From F1-60-MAGs149 sp037133755 (GTDB lineage Bacteria > Actinomycetota > Thermoleophilia > Gaiellales > F1-60-MAGs149): a stretch of 64,000 bases of DNA. Positions 21,626 to 29,502 of this stretch are shown one piece after another. Each line of letters opens with the position of its first letter. Position 1 is the first letter of the stretch. Below the pieces are notes generated by a model. The model worked only from the letters and a program-made list of their open reading frames with translations, was not told the DNA's origin and made no database searches. The position numbers were made by a program, and so were the translations under genes. Location of the stretch: assembly GCA_037133755.1 (NCBI GenBank), contig JBAXNN010000009.1, positions 1 through 64,000 of the forward strand, written 5' to 3'.

Positions 21626-21683
21626 GTGCGGGTCGAGCGGCCGGATCAGCTTGGGCGCGTTCCGGGGGCACTGCGACCCGCAC
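21626..21683. other. Nested inverted repeat between pyrF and the sugar kinase
   Basis: GTGCGGGTCG at 21626-21635 pairs perfectly with CGACCCGCAC at 21674-21683. Inside it CCGGA at 21641-21645 pairs with TCCGG at 21661-21665. Next to it, between this element and the kinase start, CCCCGTC and GACGGGG flank a 5-nt loop around 21599-21617. This gives a two- or three-stem structure in the untranslated leader of the kinase gene. Confidence 0.5.
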
Positions 21684-21704
21684 AGCCTACCGGGTTGCAG
21701 CGCC

Positions 21705-22598
21705 CTACGACGTCAGTGCGGTGACGGACCGGTGATGCGCGCGTGCGGCCTCCGCCACGGCCGTCATCCAGTCTGCATCGCTGTCGCGCCACGCCTCAAT
21801 CACGCTGCGCGCGGCCACGACGAGCCCGCCCGCGGGATGCCGTTCGAAGGCAGGCGCGAGATCCTCGATCCGGCCGCCCTGCGCGCCAACACCGGGCAGG
21901 AGCAGCGGTGACGACGGCATGTGGTCCCGTGCGGCACGGACGACGGCCGGCGCGGTCGCGCCGATGACGGCGCCGATGCTCGAGACGCCGCTCGTGCCCG
22001 TGCGTCCGGTGCTCCAGCCATCGATCCACCCGGCGACGCGCTCCCAGACCTCTCCGCCCGCAGCGAGCGCCTGCTCCTCAAGCTCGGCCGCCCCGGGGTT
22101 CGACGTGCGCGCGAGGATGAAGAGGCCCGCGCCGTGGCGATCGGCGACCTCGAGGAATGGCTCCACCGTATCGGGCCCCATGTAGGCGTTGATGGTGACG
22201 GCGTCGGCCAGCGGCACAGATTCTCCTGGCCGGATGCCGATCCAGGCCTCCGCGTAGGCGGTTGCGGTCGATGCGATATCGCCTCGCTTGGCGTCGGCAA
22301 TGATCAGCAGCCCGTGCTCGCGGGCCGTTGTGCAGACCGCATCGAGCGCGGTCAGGCCGTAGCCGCCGTACAGCTCGAACAGCGCGACCTGCGGCTTGAC
22401 GGCGCAGCAATACGGCGCCACGGCCTCGATCAGGCCCTGGCAGTACCGCTCGACCGCGCGTGCGTGCCCCGAGCGGCTGTCGGACAACCCACGCAGCACG
22501 CTGTCGGGGAACGGGCCGCGTGGGTCGATACCGACACACAGGGCGCTGCCGGTCTCGGCCACCTTCGCCGCCAGGCGATCTCCGAACAGGACGGTCAT
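21705..22598 (-). CDS. pyrF: Orotidine 5'-phosphate decarboxylase, type 2
   Basis: Last step of UMP synthesis. The 297-residue length and the motif IIADAKRGDIASTA, with the catalytic D-K-D set, are those of the longer mycobacterial/myxobacterial class of OMP decarboxylase. LFGDRLAAKV and LCVGIDP lie at the N-terminus. pyrE is about 550 bp upstream on the same strand, beyond the HU gene. A TAGCGT box at 22608-22613 ends 10 nt before the ATG. Confidence 0.95.
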   Translation of the reverse strand: MTVLFGDRLAAKVAETGSALCVGIDPRGPFPDSVLRGLSDSRSGHARAVERYCQGLIEAVAPYCCAVKPQVALFELYGGYGLTALDAVCTTAREHGLLIIADAKRGDIASTATAYAEAWIGIRPGESVPLADAVTINAYMGPDTVEPFLEVADRHGAGLFILARTSNPGAAELEEQALAAGGEVWERVAGWIDGWSTGRTGTSGVSSIGAVIGATAPAVVRAARDHMPSSPLLLPGVGAQGGRIEDLAPAFERHPAGGLVVAARSVIEAWRDSDADWMTAVAEAARAHHRSVTALTS

Positions 22599-22628
22599 CT
22601 GGCGATCACGCTACTACGCGCGTCGGAG

Positions 22629-22680
22629 GCCTCGAAAACGCAGAACGGCCGCCTCGCCCCCCGGAGGGACGAGACGGCCG
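22629..22680 (-). terminator. Rho-independent terminator of the HU gene
   Basis: On the minus strand CGGCCGTCTCGTCCC pairs, through two G-U pairs, with GGGGCGAGGCGGCCG (22646-22680), giving a stem of about 14 bp with a short loop. TTCTGCGTTTTC follows. It lies about 40 bp after the HU stop codon. Confidence 0.85.
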
Positions 22681-22719
22681 CGATACCGCAGGGTCGCGGG
22701 CAAGCCGCGACGAGGCGGA

Positions 22720-22998
22720 TCAGCCTCCCTTGACGCTGGCCTTGAGCTGCGAGCCGGCCGAGAACTTCGGCACCTTCGTCGCAGCGATCTGCACCTTCTC
22801 GCCGGTGCGCGGGTTGACGCCCGTGCGGGCGGCGCGCGCCTGCACCGTGAACTTGCCGAAGCCGGTGAACGTGACGTCGCCACCGCGCTTGAGCGTGTCG
22901 GAGATCGTGCTGAGCACGGCCTCGACCGCGTCGCCAGCGTCCTTCTTGCTCTGGCCGGTCTTGCGGGCTACCTCGTCGATGAACTCTGCCTTGGTCAT
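22720..22998 (-). CDS. hup: HU-family nucleoid DNA-binding protein
   Basis: A 92-residue HU/IHF-fold protein that bends and compacts DNA as a dimer. It has MTKAEFIDEVARKTG at the start, GFGKFTVQARAARTGVNPRTG around the DNA-binding arm with the conserved proline, and the usual end. The start ATG has a strong GGAGG eight or so bases upstream. It is bounded by a good terminator and by a repeat-containing upstream region, so it is probably transcribed on its own. Confidence 0.97.
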   Translation of the reverse strand: MTKAEFIDEVARKTGQSKKDAGDAVEAVLSTISDTLKRGGDVTFTGFGKFTVQARAARTGVNPRTGEKVQIAATKVPKFSAGSQLKASVKGG

Positions 22999-23012
22999 GT
23001 GTTTCCTCCAGG

Positions 23013-23141
23013 CCGTTTGGGAACGGCACGAAGGTACCACCCCCATCGGACGGACTTTCGCTCAACGATGCGGGTTTGCGAAAAGCGACCCGCTTAGGTA
23101 AGCCAAATCGACCCGAATATGGCTCAGTAGAGCCAAATCGA
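23013..23141. promoter_or_regulatory. HU upstream region with direct repeats and hairpins
   Basis: AGCCAAATCGA occurs at 23101-23111 and again at 23131-23141, exactly 30 bp apart, about three helical turns. GGCTC at 23121-23125 and GAGCC at 23130-23134 form a short inverted repeat between them. GCGGGT at 23070-23075 pairs with ACCCGC at 23088-23093. CCGTT at 23013-23017 pairs with AACGG at 23022-23026 just upstream of the HU ribosome-binding site. The region is AT-richer than its surroundings and probably holds the HU promoter. Confidence 0.5.
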
Positions 23142-23151
23142 TGTGGTCGCG

Positions 23152-23679
23152 CTAGCGCCCGAGCCGCAAAGCGTCGGCATCGAGCAGGCGCTCGAGATGC
23201 ACACCGGCGTCCGTCATCGCCTCTGCCCCGCCCTCGCCGCGATCAACCACGCAGACGACGGTCTCGCAGATCAGGCCAGCCTGCCGCAGACTGCGGACGG
23301 CGTCCAGCGCGGCACCGCCACTGGTCACGATGTCCTCGACCACGACGACGCGCTCACCCTCCTCGAAGATCCCCTCGAGCCGGTTCGACGTGCCGTAGTC
23401 CTTGGCGGCGCCGCGGACGATCAAAAAGGGCTTACCGGAGGCCATGCTCGCCGACGCGGCGAGCGCAACGGCACCGAGCTCGGGGCCGGCGATGCGCACG
23501 GCGGCGGGCTCCACCTCGGCAATGCGGGCGGCGAGCAGCTCGCCGATCTCGCGCAGCAGGTCGGGCTGCGTCTCGAAGCGGTACTTATCGAGGTAGAACG
23601 AGCTGCGGCGCCCAGAGCGGAGCACGAAGTCGCCTTCCAGATAGGCAACGGCGCGAATGCGGTCGGCGAGATCAGACAT
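23152..23679 (-). CDS. pyrE: Orotate phosphoribosyltransferase
   Basis: Transfers phosphoribose from PRPP to orotate. It has 175 residues. The PRPP loop is VVVVEDIVTSGGAALDAV near residue 112, and YLDKYRFE lies near residue 29. The ATG overlaps the stop of the upstream small membrane protein gene (ATGA). It is the last gene of the hisS-aspS-rph-rdgB run. Confidence 0.95.
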   Translation of the reverse strand: MSDLADRIRAVAYLEGDFVLRSGRRSSFYLDKYRFETQPDLLREIGELLAARIAEVEPAAVRIAGPELGAVALAASASMASGKPFLIVRGAAKDYGTSNRLEGIFEEGERVVVVEDIVTSGGAALDAVRSLRQAGLICETVVCVVDRGEGGAEAMTDAGVHLERLLDADALRLGR

Positions 23680-23876
23680 CAGCGGGCTCCTAGGGCGGCG
23701 CGGGCTGCGCGCATGAGGCCGTCGATCTCGGGTGCATCATCGTCGAGCGAGAGCATCGAGCCATCGGCGAAGTACAGGTCGGCGCGCACGGCAGCGGCGG
23801 TGCTGCGGCGACGAAGGACAACGATGGCGCCGGCAGCCGCCGTGGCGGCGATCAGGAGACCCAGGGCGCGGCGCAT
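23679..23876 (-). CDS. Small membrane-anchored hypothetical protein
   Basis: I do not recognise this 65-residue protein. It begins MRRALGLLIAATAAAGAIVVLRRR, one membrane span followed by positive charges. The rest is an acidic 40-residue tail (YFADGSMLSLDDDAPEIDGL). Four-nt ATGA overlaps on both sides, with the roadblock-like gene and with pyrE, argue that it is a real, coupled gene. Confidence 0.7.
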   Translation of the reverse strand: MRRALGLLIAATAAAGAIVVLRRRSTAAAVRADLYFADGSMLSLDDDAPEIDGLMRAARAALGAR

Positions 23877-24205
23877 CAGGCGGTTCCCGTCACGGAGCGC
23901 AGGGCCTGCCGCAGGTCGTAGAAGACGAGACCGGCTGTCGCATCCGGATCGGCGACGGCGACCGCGGCATACTCCTGCTCGCGCACGGCGAACACGAGTG
24001 CCTCGGGGAGACCGACCTCACACTGGCTCACCGGCGGACGACCAAGCAGGCGGGCGGCGTCATCGGCGGCCGTCAGGATCCCCCGCGCCTCGGCACCGAG
24101 CCCGCCGATCTCGGCCAGCACGCTGCCGTCGGCGGCGAAGAACGCGATGCTGCGCAGGCGGTCGGAAACCTCAAGCAGTTCAGCCAGCGCGGCCTCGGGT
24201 GTCAT
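23876..24205 (-). CDS. Roadblock/LC7-like protein
   Basis: This 109-residue protein resembles the roadblock/LC7 fold: a first helix (LAELLEVSDRLRS), the hairpin IAFFAADGSVLAEIG, a middle helix, then YAAVAVADPDATAGLVFYDLRQAL. In bacteria such proteins usually regulate small GTPases or form filaments; no GTPase is encoded nearby. I chose the start MTPEAA because it makes a 4-nt ATGA overlap with the upstream gene, as do its neighbours; a start four codons earlier is possible. Confidence 0.6.
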   Translation of the reverse strand: MTPEAALAELLEVSDRLRSIAFFAADGSVLAEIGGLGAEARGILTAADDAARLLGRPPVSQCEVGLPEALVFAVREQEYAAVAVADPDATAGLVFYDLRQALRSVTGTA

Positions 24206-25173
24206 TGCTCCTGCCATGGCGCGGACGGTAGCACGGGGTCGCCATCCGTTTCCGTGGATTGACCTTCGAGGAGCTCGGTTGGTTGGTCGTCGACGAAGAC
24301 CGTGGCCTCCTCGTCGAAGACCTGGGTGCGCGACGCATCGAGCTCTCGCGTGGGATCGTCCGGACCAGGCGCCGGGAGCTCGCCGACGCGGACACGAACG
24401 CTGACCACGAGATCCGGCAATGCGCCCTTGATCGACTGCTCGAGCGCGCGAGAGATCTCCAGCGTGCGCCCGCCGGCGACGCGTTGCCGCACGAGGACCT
24501 CCAGCGACAGGTACTCGGCGCCGCCGGTTGCGCGGACCACGACACGGCGGTGACCGATCACCTCGGGTGGTCCTGTGGCGACGGCGGCATCGACGGCGGC
24601 GACCTCCTCATCCGTCGGGAGGCGTCGCAGGCCGGCGCCCCCGGGTCGGGCCATCGCGACGCCTTCGAGGACGGCGATCAGCGCGAAGGCGACTGCGATC
24701 AACGCGGCGGCGGCGGGTAGGACGTAGCCCGCAACCAGCATGGCGGCACCGAGCGTGGCTCCGATCGCGGCGCCACGGGTCAGGGCCGTGCGTTCGGCGC
24801 GGCGGATCGGGACCTCGAGGGTGACACGGCTGAGGGCGATCACCGGCGCGAGCATAATCAGCGCGGCGATGCCGCCGCCCGTGGCGACCCATTGCCACTG
24901 GGGGACGAGGTCGAAGCCGGCCGCGATGGCGGCAATCATCGCGACCGTGGCAAGCACGAGCGCGATGATCGCGGCGAGGATGCGGCCGAGAGCACGGCGA
25001 CGCGGATCCGCGCCGCCAACGGGTGGATCAGCGACCTGCGCCAGCAGGAGCGTCGCGAGCAGCACGGCAGCGGCGAGCGCGGCCGCTGAGCCCGTGACGA
25101 GCGAGAGCGCGAGCAGCAGCAGGCCGGAGAGCCCGTAGGCCACGGGCAGGCCGAGGGATGCGACGCGATTCAC
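24202..25173 (-). CDS. Six-span membrane protein like a CDF transporter but without metal ligands
   Basis: This 323-residue protein has about six membrane segments in residues 5-185, then a soluble domain at about 205-275 (YLSLEVLVRQRVAGGRTLEISRALEQ) like the dimerisation domain of cation diffusion facilitators. The cytoplasmic loop DPPVGGADPRRRALGRILAA lies where CDF proteins have HPFGHGRAE-type sequence. The His/Asp zinc ligands expected in spans 2 and 5 are absent. The tail of about 50 residues is acidic. Homology is inferred from layout. The GTG start overlaps the stop of rdgB (GTGA). Confidence 0.65.
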   Translation of the reverse strand: MNRVASLGLPVAYGLSGLLLLALSLVTGSAAALAAAVLLATLLLAQVADPPVGGADPRRRALGRILAAIIALVLATVAMIAAIAAGFDLVPQWQWVATGGGIAALIMLAPVIALSRVTLEVPIRRAERTALTRGAAIGATLGAAMLVAGYVLPAAAALIAVAFALIAVLEGVAMARPGGAGLRRLPTDEEVAAVDAAVATGPPEVIGHRRVVVRATGGAEYLSLEVLVRQRVAGGRTLEISRALEQSIKGALPDLVVSVRVRVGELPAPGPDDPTRELDASRTQVFDEEATVFVDDQPTELLEGQSTETDGDPVLPSAPWQEQ

Positions 25174-25739
25174 AGCCCGAGGGTATCGCGCAGTGCGCGG
25201 GCTGCAGCGCCGCGATGGGAGATCGCGTTCTTCTCGTCGGCCGTCAGCTCGCCACAGGTACGGGTGTCGCCGGCTGGGATCAGGATCGGGTCGTAGCCGA
25301 ACCCGTTCGCCCCGCGCGGCTCCAACGCCAGAGAGCCCTCGAGGGTACCGTCGGCGCTCAGCTCCTGTCCCTCAGGGCCGATCGCGACGAGCACGCAACG
25401 GAAGCGGGCCGTGCGATCGTCCGCAGACGCGACCGCTTGGAGCAGGGCGGCGGTCCGGCTGGCATCGTCGAGACCGTCGCCGCCGTAGCGAGCGCTGAGC
25501 ACACCAGGGGCGCCGTCCAGGGCATCAACCTCGATGCCCGAGTCATCCGCCACGACCCATTCGCCCCCGGCCTGCGCGGCGCCGGCGAGCGCCTTGATGC
25601 GCGCATTGGCGAGGAAGGTGTCGCCGTCCTCGACCGGCGGGTCCCAGCCCGCGATCGGCTCGACGGGGCAGCCCATCAGGCGGGCGAGCTCCGCTGCCTT
25701 GCCGGCGTTGCCCGTGGCGAGGAGAATCCGCTCGATCAC
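25170..25739 (-). CDS. rdgB: XTP/dITP diphosphatase
   Basis: A house-cleaning enzyme that hydrolyses ITP, XTP and their deoxy forms. It has 189 residues from a GTG at 25739, giving the family start ILLATGNAGKAAEL. VVADDSGIEVDALDGAPGVLSARYGG and GFGYDPILIP follow, with the late SHRGAAARAL. The start overlaps the stop of rph (GTGA). Pairing with rph is common in bacteria. Confidence 0.96.
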   Translation of the reverse strand: MIERILLATGNAGKAAELARLMGCPVEPIAGWDPPVEDGDTFLANARIKALAGAAQAGGEWVVADDSGIEVDALDGAPGVLSARYGGDGLDDASRTAALLQAVASADDRTARFRCVLVAIGPEGQELSADGTLEGSLALEPRGANGFGYDPILIPAGDTRTCGELTADEKNAISHRGAAARALRDTLGL

Positions 25740-26440
25740 GCGGCGTCGATAGCGGCCTGCTGCGCTGCGCGCAGGGCGGTCATGCCGATGCCGGCGAGAT
25801 CGAGCAGGCTGTTGAGGTCGGCCCGCGGGAAGGGCGTGCCCTCCGCCGTGCCCTGGACCTCGACGAGGCCATCGGAGCCGGTCATCACGACGTTCATGTC
25901 CACGTCGGCGCGGGAATCCTCGACGTACGGCAGGTCGAGCACCGCGTTGCCGTCGACGATGCCGACGCTGATGGCGGCGATCGAATCCCGCAGCGCCGAG
26001 GTGCGACCGATCCTGGCCAGCGCGATGTGCGCGGCCACGTAGGCGCCGGTGATCGAGGCGCAGCGGGTGCCGCCGTCGGCCTCCAGCACGTCGCAGTCGA
26101 CCCACAGGGTGTTCTCGCCGAGCTGCTCGAGATCGACGACGGCGCGCAGCGAGCGGCCGATCAGACGCTGGATCTCGACGGTGCGCCCGTCGAGCTTGCC
26201 CTTCGTCGCGTCGCGCTGCTTGCGCTGCCCGGTCGAGGCCGGCAGCATCCCGTACTCGGCGGTCAGCCAACCGCGGCCCTGGCCGCGCATCCACGGGGGC
26301 ACGCTCTCCTCGATGATCGCGGTGCAGAGCACGCGCGTCTGCCCGATCTCAATCAGCGCCGACGGTGCCGACTGGAGAAAGCCGGGCGTGATCTGGATCG
26401 AACGGGGCTCGTCGAACCCGCGTCCATCGGGGCGACTCAT
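25736..26440 (-). CDS. rph: Ribonuclease PH
   Basis: A phosphorolytic 3'-5' exoribonuclease that trims tRNA 3' ends. It has 234 residues starting MSRPDGRGFDEPRSIQIT. It has RVLCTAIIEESVPPWMRGQGRGWLTAEYGMLPAST and RQRDATKGKLDGRTVEIQRLIGRSLRAV in shorter recognisable blocks, and VQGTAEGTPFPRADLNSLLDLA near the end. The ATG overlaps the stop of aspS (ATGA). Confidence 0.97.
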   Translation of the reverse strand: MSRPDGRGFDEPRSIQITPGFLQSAPSALIEIGQTRVLCTAIIEESVPPWMRGQGRGWLTAEYGMLPASTGQRKQRDATKGKLDGRTVEIQRLIGRSLRAVVDLEQLGENTLWVDCDVLEADGGTRCASITGAYVAAHIALARIGRTSALRDSIAAISVGIVDGNAVLDLPYVEDSRADVDMNVVMTGSDGLVEVQGTAEGTPFPRADLNSLLDLAGIGMTALRAAQQAAIDAA

Positions 26441-28230
26441 GCCTGCTCCTCCGCGTCCTTGGGCTTGGGCTTCGGCGGGATCGGCAGGCCGAGGTCTCTC
26501 CACTGGTCGTCGGCGGCCGGCGACGGCGCGTCGGTCAGCGGATCGAAGCCGCCCGCGATCTTCGGGAAGGCGATCACGTCACGAATCGAGTCGGTGCCGG
26601 CCAGCAGCATGACCGTGCGGTCGATGCCCGGAGCGATGCCACCGTGCGGCGGTGCGCCGTAGTGAAGCGCGCGCAGCAGGAAGCCGAAGCGCTCCTCGGC
26701 CTCCTCAGCGGAGAAGCCGACGGTGCGGAAGACGCGCTCCTGGAGCTCGGGGCGGTTGATTCGGATGGAGCCCGAGGCGATCTCGCTGCCGTTGATCACC
26801 ATGTCGTAGGCCTCGGAGAGCACCGAGCCGGGGTCGGATTCGATGCGGTCCTCGTCCTCGGCGCGCGGCGCCGTGAACATGTGGTGCTCGGCAACCCAGC
26901 GCTGTTCGTCCTCGTTGTAGCCGAACAGCGGGAAGTCGACGACAAACAGCATTGCCCACGCGTTCGGGTCGGCCAGTTCGAAGCGTTCGGCCAGGTGCGG
27001 GCGCAATGCACCGAGTACGCGCACGACGACGGTCTCGGTATCGGCGGCAAGGAAGATCGCGTCGCCCGGGTTGGCGCCGGTGGCGGCTTGGATACCGGCG
27101 AGCTCCTCCTCGGAGAGGAACTTGGCGATCGGCGAGCGCACCTCGCCCGACTCCTCCAGCAGCAGATAGGCAAGCCCCTTGCCGCCCCACTCCTTGGCGA
27201 ACTCGGCCAGCTCGTCAAGGTCCTTGCGGCTCAGGCTGGCACCACCGGGGCAGGCCAGCGCGCGGACGCAACCGCCAGCCTCGACCGCAGCCTTGAAGAC
27301 GCTGAACCCGGAGTCGCGGACGAGGTCGGAGATATCGCTGATCTCGAGTCCATACCGAAGGTCGGGCTTGTCGCTGCCGAAGCGCAGGATCGCCTCGCTG
27401 TGCGGCATCTTCGGGAAGGGCCGCGGCAGGTCGATGTCGAGGACCTCCTTCCAGATGCGGCAGTACAGATCCTCGGCGAGGTCCAGAATCTCGTCGCGCT
27501 CGACGAACGACATCTCGAGGTCGAGCTGTGTGAACTCGAGCTGGCGATCGGCGCGCTGGGCCTCATCGCGGAAGCAGCGAGCAATCTGGTAGTAGCGTTC
27601 GAGCCCGGCCATCATGTAGAGCTGCTTGAACAGCTGCGGCGACTGCGGCAGGGCGTAGACGCTGCCGGGGTGCAGGCGGGCCGGCACCACGAAGTCGCGC
27701 GCACCCTCCGGTGTCGACTTGGTCAGGATCGGCGTCTCTAGCTCGAGGAAGCCCCGCGCCTCGAGGTGGTCGCGGATGATGCGCGTCACCTGCGAGCGGA
27801 TCTTGAGGTTCTTCTGCATCTCATCGCGGCGCAGATCGAGCGCGCGATGGCGGATGCGCAGTGCCTCGTCGACGTTCTCGTCGTCGAGCTGGAACGGGAG
27901 CGGATCGCTCGGGGCCAGCTCGTCGAGCTCGTCGACGAGAATCTCGATGGCCCCGGTCGGGAGGTTCGGATTGATGGTGCCCTCGCCGCGCGCCACGACC
28001 TTGCCGCGCGCGTGGATGACGCTCTCGACGCGAATCGACTGGGCGACCTCGATCGCCTTCGGCGCGTGCTCGGGGTCGATCACGAGCTGCACCACGCCAC
28101 TGCGATCGCGCAGATCGATGAAGACCAGACCGCCATGGTCGCGCAGTCGCGCGGTCCAGCCGGAGGCATGCACCTCGTCGCCGAGCTGGGAGGCGTCAAA
28201 TTCGCCGCAATGCCTGGTCCTGTACGTCAC
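26437..28230 (-). CDS. aspS: Aspartyl-tRNA synthetase (Asp or Asp/Asn)
   Basis: A class II synthetase of 597 residues with a GTG start. It has an N-terminal OB anticodon-binding domain (GWTARLRDHGGLVFIDLRDRSG), motif 2 YYQIARCFRDEAQRADRQLEFTQLD in overlapping short blocks, the bacterial GAD insertion in the middle, and motif 3 near APPHGGIAPGIDRTVMLLAG. The region that separates discriminating from non-discriminating forms was not settled. It lies 3 bp after hisS. Confidence 0.97.
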   Translation of the reverse strand: MTYRTRHCGEFDASQLGDEVHASGWTARLRDHGGLVFIDLRDRSGVVQLVIDPEHAPKAIEVAQSIRVESVIHARGKVVARGEGTINPNLPTGAIEILVDELDELAPSDPLPFQLDDENVDEALRIRHRALDLRRDEMQKNLKIRSQVTRIIRDHLEARGFLELETPILTKSTPEGARDFVVPARLHPGSVYALPQSPQLFKQLYMMAGLERYYQIARCFRDEAQRADRQLEFTQLDLEMSFVERDEILDLAEDLYCRIWKEVLDIDLPRPFPKMPHSEAILRFGSDKPDLRYGLEISDISDLVRDSGFSVFKAAVEAGGCVRALACPGGASLSRKDLDELAEFAKEWGGKGLAYLLLEESGEVRSPIAKFLSEEELAGIQAATGANPGDAIFLAADTETVVVRVLGALRPHLAERFELADPNAWAMLFVVDFPLFGYNEDEQRWVAEHHMFTAPRAEDEDRIESDPGSVLSEAYDMVINGSEIASGSIRINRPELQERVFRTVGFSAEEAEERFGFLLRALHYGAPPHGGIAPGIDRTVMLLAGTDSIRDVIAFPKIAGGFDPLTDAPSPAADDQWRDLGLPIPPKPKPKDAEEQA

Positions 28231-28233
28231 GTC

Positions 28234-29502
28234 CTACCCCTTCGCGTTCACGAGATGCTGGACCAGGTCGTCGAGCGGGACTTCCACCTGCTCGCCGCTG
28301 GCCATGTCGCGCACGAGACACACCCGGCGCGCCCACTCATCGTCGCCGCAGACGACGGTTCGTGCGGCACCGATGCGGTCGGCCTGCTTCATCTGGCCCT
28401 TGACGGCGCGTCCGGCGAGATCGGCCTCGCAGCGCACACCCGCGTCGCGCGCGCGGTCGAGGAGCGCGTGGAGCTCGGGGCGTGCGTCGTCCGCGAAGAT
28501 GGCGAAGAACGCGTCGACCGTGGCCTCGGGCACCGGGAGCCGCCCCTGATCCTCAAGCGCGAGCAGGACGCGCTCGACGCCGGAGGCGAAGCCGACGCCC
28601 GCCGTCGCCGGCCCGCCGATCGACTCCGCGAGCCCGTCGTACCGACCGCCACCGCCGATGCCCGACTGGGCGCCGAGCTCGGGCCAGGCGACCTCCCAGG
28701 TCGTGCGGCTGTAGTAATCGAGGCCGCGGACGAGCGTGGGATCAACCGTGTAGGCGATGCCGCGGGCGTCGAGAAACGCGCGCACCGCGGCGAAGTGCTC
28801 CTTGGCGGCCTCGCTCACGTGATCTGCGATCTTGGGCGCGTCGGCCATCACCTTCTGTGAGGCGGGGTCCTTCGTGTCGAAGGCGCGCAGCGGATTGAGG
28901 TCCCGCTGGCGACGGATCTCGACATCGACCTCGTCGATGTGCGCATCGAGGTAGTCGCGCAGCACCGCGAGGTACGGCTCGCGATCGCCGCGGTCGCCAA
29001 TCGTGTTGATGCGGAGTTCGACGCCCTCAAGGCCGAGCGCGTCGTACCAGCGCAGCTGCAGCGCGATGAGTTCGGCATCGACGGCGGGGTCGTCGCTGCC
29101 GATCGCCTCGGCGTCCACCTGGGTGAACTCGCGGTACCGCCCACGCTGGACGGCGGCGTAGCGATAACACGAGCCAGCGCACCAGATGCGCACAGGCTGC
29201 GCCTCACGCGACATGCCGTTGCCGAGGTAGAGGCGCATCAGTGACGCCGTGAACTCGGGGCGCAGGGCAAGCACGCGCTCACCCTGGTCCTCGAAGAGGT
29301 ACATCTCCTTGCCGACGACCTCCGAGCTCTCGCCAGCCGTGCGCGAGAACAGCGACTTCTCCTCGAAGACGGGCGTGGCGACCTCGGCGTACCCCGAGCC
29401 CTCGCAGATCGCACGGAAGCGATCGAGCATGACGTGGCGTGCGGCCTGGCGGGCGGGCAGCCAGTCGAGGGTGCCACGGGGCGGGATGAAGTCGTCGCTC
29501 AT
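28234..29502 (-). CDS. hisS: Histidyl-tRNA synthetase
   Basis: A class II synthetase of 422 residues. It starts with PPRGTLDWLPARQAAR and has LRPEFTASLMRLYL, YRYAAVQRGRYREFTQVDAEAIG (motif 2 area), VRGLDYYSRTTWEV and GGGGRYDGLAESIGGP, which are the histidine-binding motifs. The C-terminal anticodon-binding domain is complete. Its ATG overlaps the stop of the metallo-hydrolase gene (ATGA). Confidence 0.97.
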   Translation of the reverse strand: MSDDFIPPRGTLDWLPARQAARHVMLDRFRAICEGSGYAEVATPVFEEKSLFSRTAGESSEVVGKEMYLFEDQGERVLALRPEFTASLMRLYLGNGMSREAQPVRIWCAGSCYRYAAVQRGRYREFTQVDAEAIGSDDPAVDAELIALQLRWYDALGLEGVELRINTIGDRGDREPYLAVLRDYLDAHIDEVDVEIRRQRDLNPLRAFDTKDPASQKVMADAPKIADHVSEAAKEHFAAVRAFLDARGIAYTVDPTLVRGLDYYSRTTWEVAWPELGAQSGIGGGGRYDGLAESIGGPATAGVGFASGVERVLLALEDQGRLPVPEATVDAFFAIFADDARPELHALLDRARDAGVRCEADLAGRAVKGQMKQADRIGAARTVVCGDDEWARRVCLVRDMASGEQVEVPLDDLVQHLVNAKG

